Below are positions 6,020 to 6,243 of a stretch of DNA of 6,243 bases, in pieces (within the stretch, counting starts at the first letter, position 1; every line of letters starts with the position of its first letter). The notes under the pieces were generated by a model that worked only from the letters and a program-made list of their open reading frames with translations, was not told where the DNA came from and did no database searches. Made by a program: the position numbers and the translations under genes. Origin of the DNA: Thermoplasmata archaeon (lineage in GTDB: Archaea; Thermoplasmatota; Thermoplasmata; SG8-5; JAGLSY01); assembly GCA_023135545.1 (NCBI GenBank), contig JAGLSY010000164.1, positions 1-6,243 of the forward strand, written 5' to 3'.

Positions 6020-6243
6020 ATGGATGGAAAGATTGTCGGATTGATCGTTGTTGTCGTGGTGGTGATTGCTGGCATAGCCTATGTCCTGCTCCCTGACGGG
6101 GAGGGGAACGGTGGCGGCGGCATCATGTTCGAGGGACAGGAATACACCTGGGACGAGCTGGCTGCGGACTACGAGGAAAAGACCATCGATGGAAATACTG
6201 GCATATCCCTGAGTGCGATATTGAATTCCACGGATTTTGCCGA
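6020..6243 (+). CDS. Paralogous membrane-anchored small protein (partial, 3' end cut)
   Basis: The first 74 residues of a gene that leaves the window on the right. MDGKIVGL and a valine-rich run form a membrane segment (about 4-24). A short Asp/Gly linker (GEGNGGGG) leads into an outer domain beginning MFEGQEYTWDELAADYEEKT. It aligns with the preceding gene: FEGQEYTWDELAADYEEKT against VNGMDFSWDDISEDYESVS, then GISLSAILNSTDF against GVALDQIIIDSGI. The two are therefore tandem duplicates with the same topology, probably with the same SUOX-like fold. The intergenic space is 30 bases with a strong SD, so one transcript is likely. ATG 6017 directly before is a possible alternative start with poorer SD spacing. 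No lipobox cysteine is present here, unlike in its neighbour. Confidence 0.8.
   Translation, partial: MDGKIVGLIVVVVVVIAGIAYVLLPDGEGNGGGGIMFEGQEYTWDELAADYEEKTIDGNTGISLSAILNSTDFA

Overview
The window looks archaeal, most likely from a mesophilic or moderately thermophilic euryarchaeal or Thermoplasmatota-type genome; the phylum is inference. Support comes from an archaeal-looking threonyl-tRNA synthetase C-terminus, TATA-like boxes about 25 bases before predicted transcription starts, a probable leaderless gene, a GAGGTGA ribosome binding site, frequent AGG/AGA arginine codons, and a large NosD-type beta-helix plus PKD surface protein of the kind common in such archaea.

Layout, left to right. 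Positions 1-167 (+) hold the 3' end of a probable thrS. After 18 bases comes a complete ABC-F ATPase (186-1967, +), probably in the same transcript, giving a translation-related block. A 159-base gap separates this from two minus-strand genes that converge on it. Those two read from right to left: a 1033-residue membrane-anchored surface protein (5412-2311) and, 16 bases after its stop, a 55-residue zinc-ribbon protein (2294-2127).

A divergent promoter region (5413-5560) separates the surface gene from a plus-strand pair, at 5561-5989 and from 6020 past the window end. Both encode a small protein with one N-terminal hydrophobic segment and an outward domain. The two are recognisable paralogues and resemble the small molybdopterin-oxidoreductase (SUOX-like) fold without an obvious cofactor cysteine.

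The most distinctive signal is in the divergent region. A 26-base dyad (5478-5503; arms AAGACCA and TGGTCTT around a central TTAA) lies almost midway between a minus-strand TATA-like box (5447-5454) and a plus-strand one (5532-5539). It is a good candidate for a shared operator coupling the surface protein and zinc ribbon to the paralogous exported proteins. The surface-protein gene is itself a mosaic, with an AT-rich beta-helix part and GC-rich Ig/PKD-like parts, and it ends in a charged cytoplasmic tail with a duplicated 15-residue unit.
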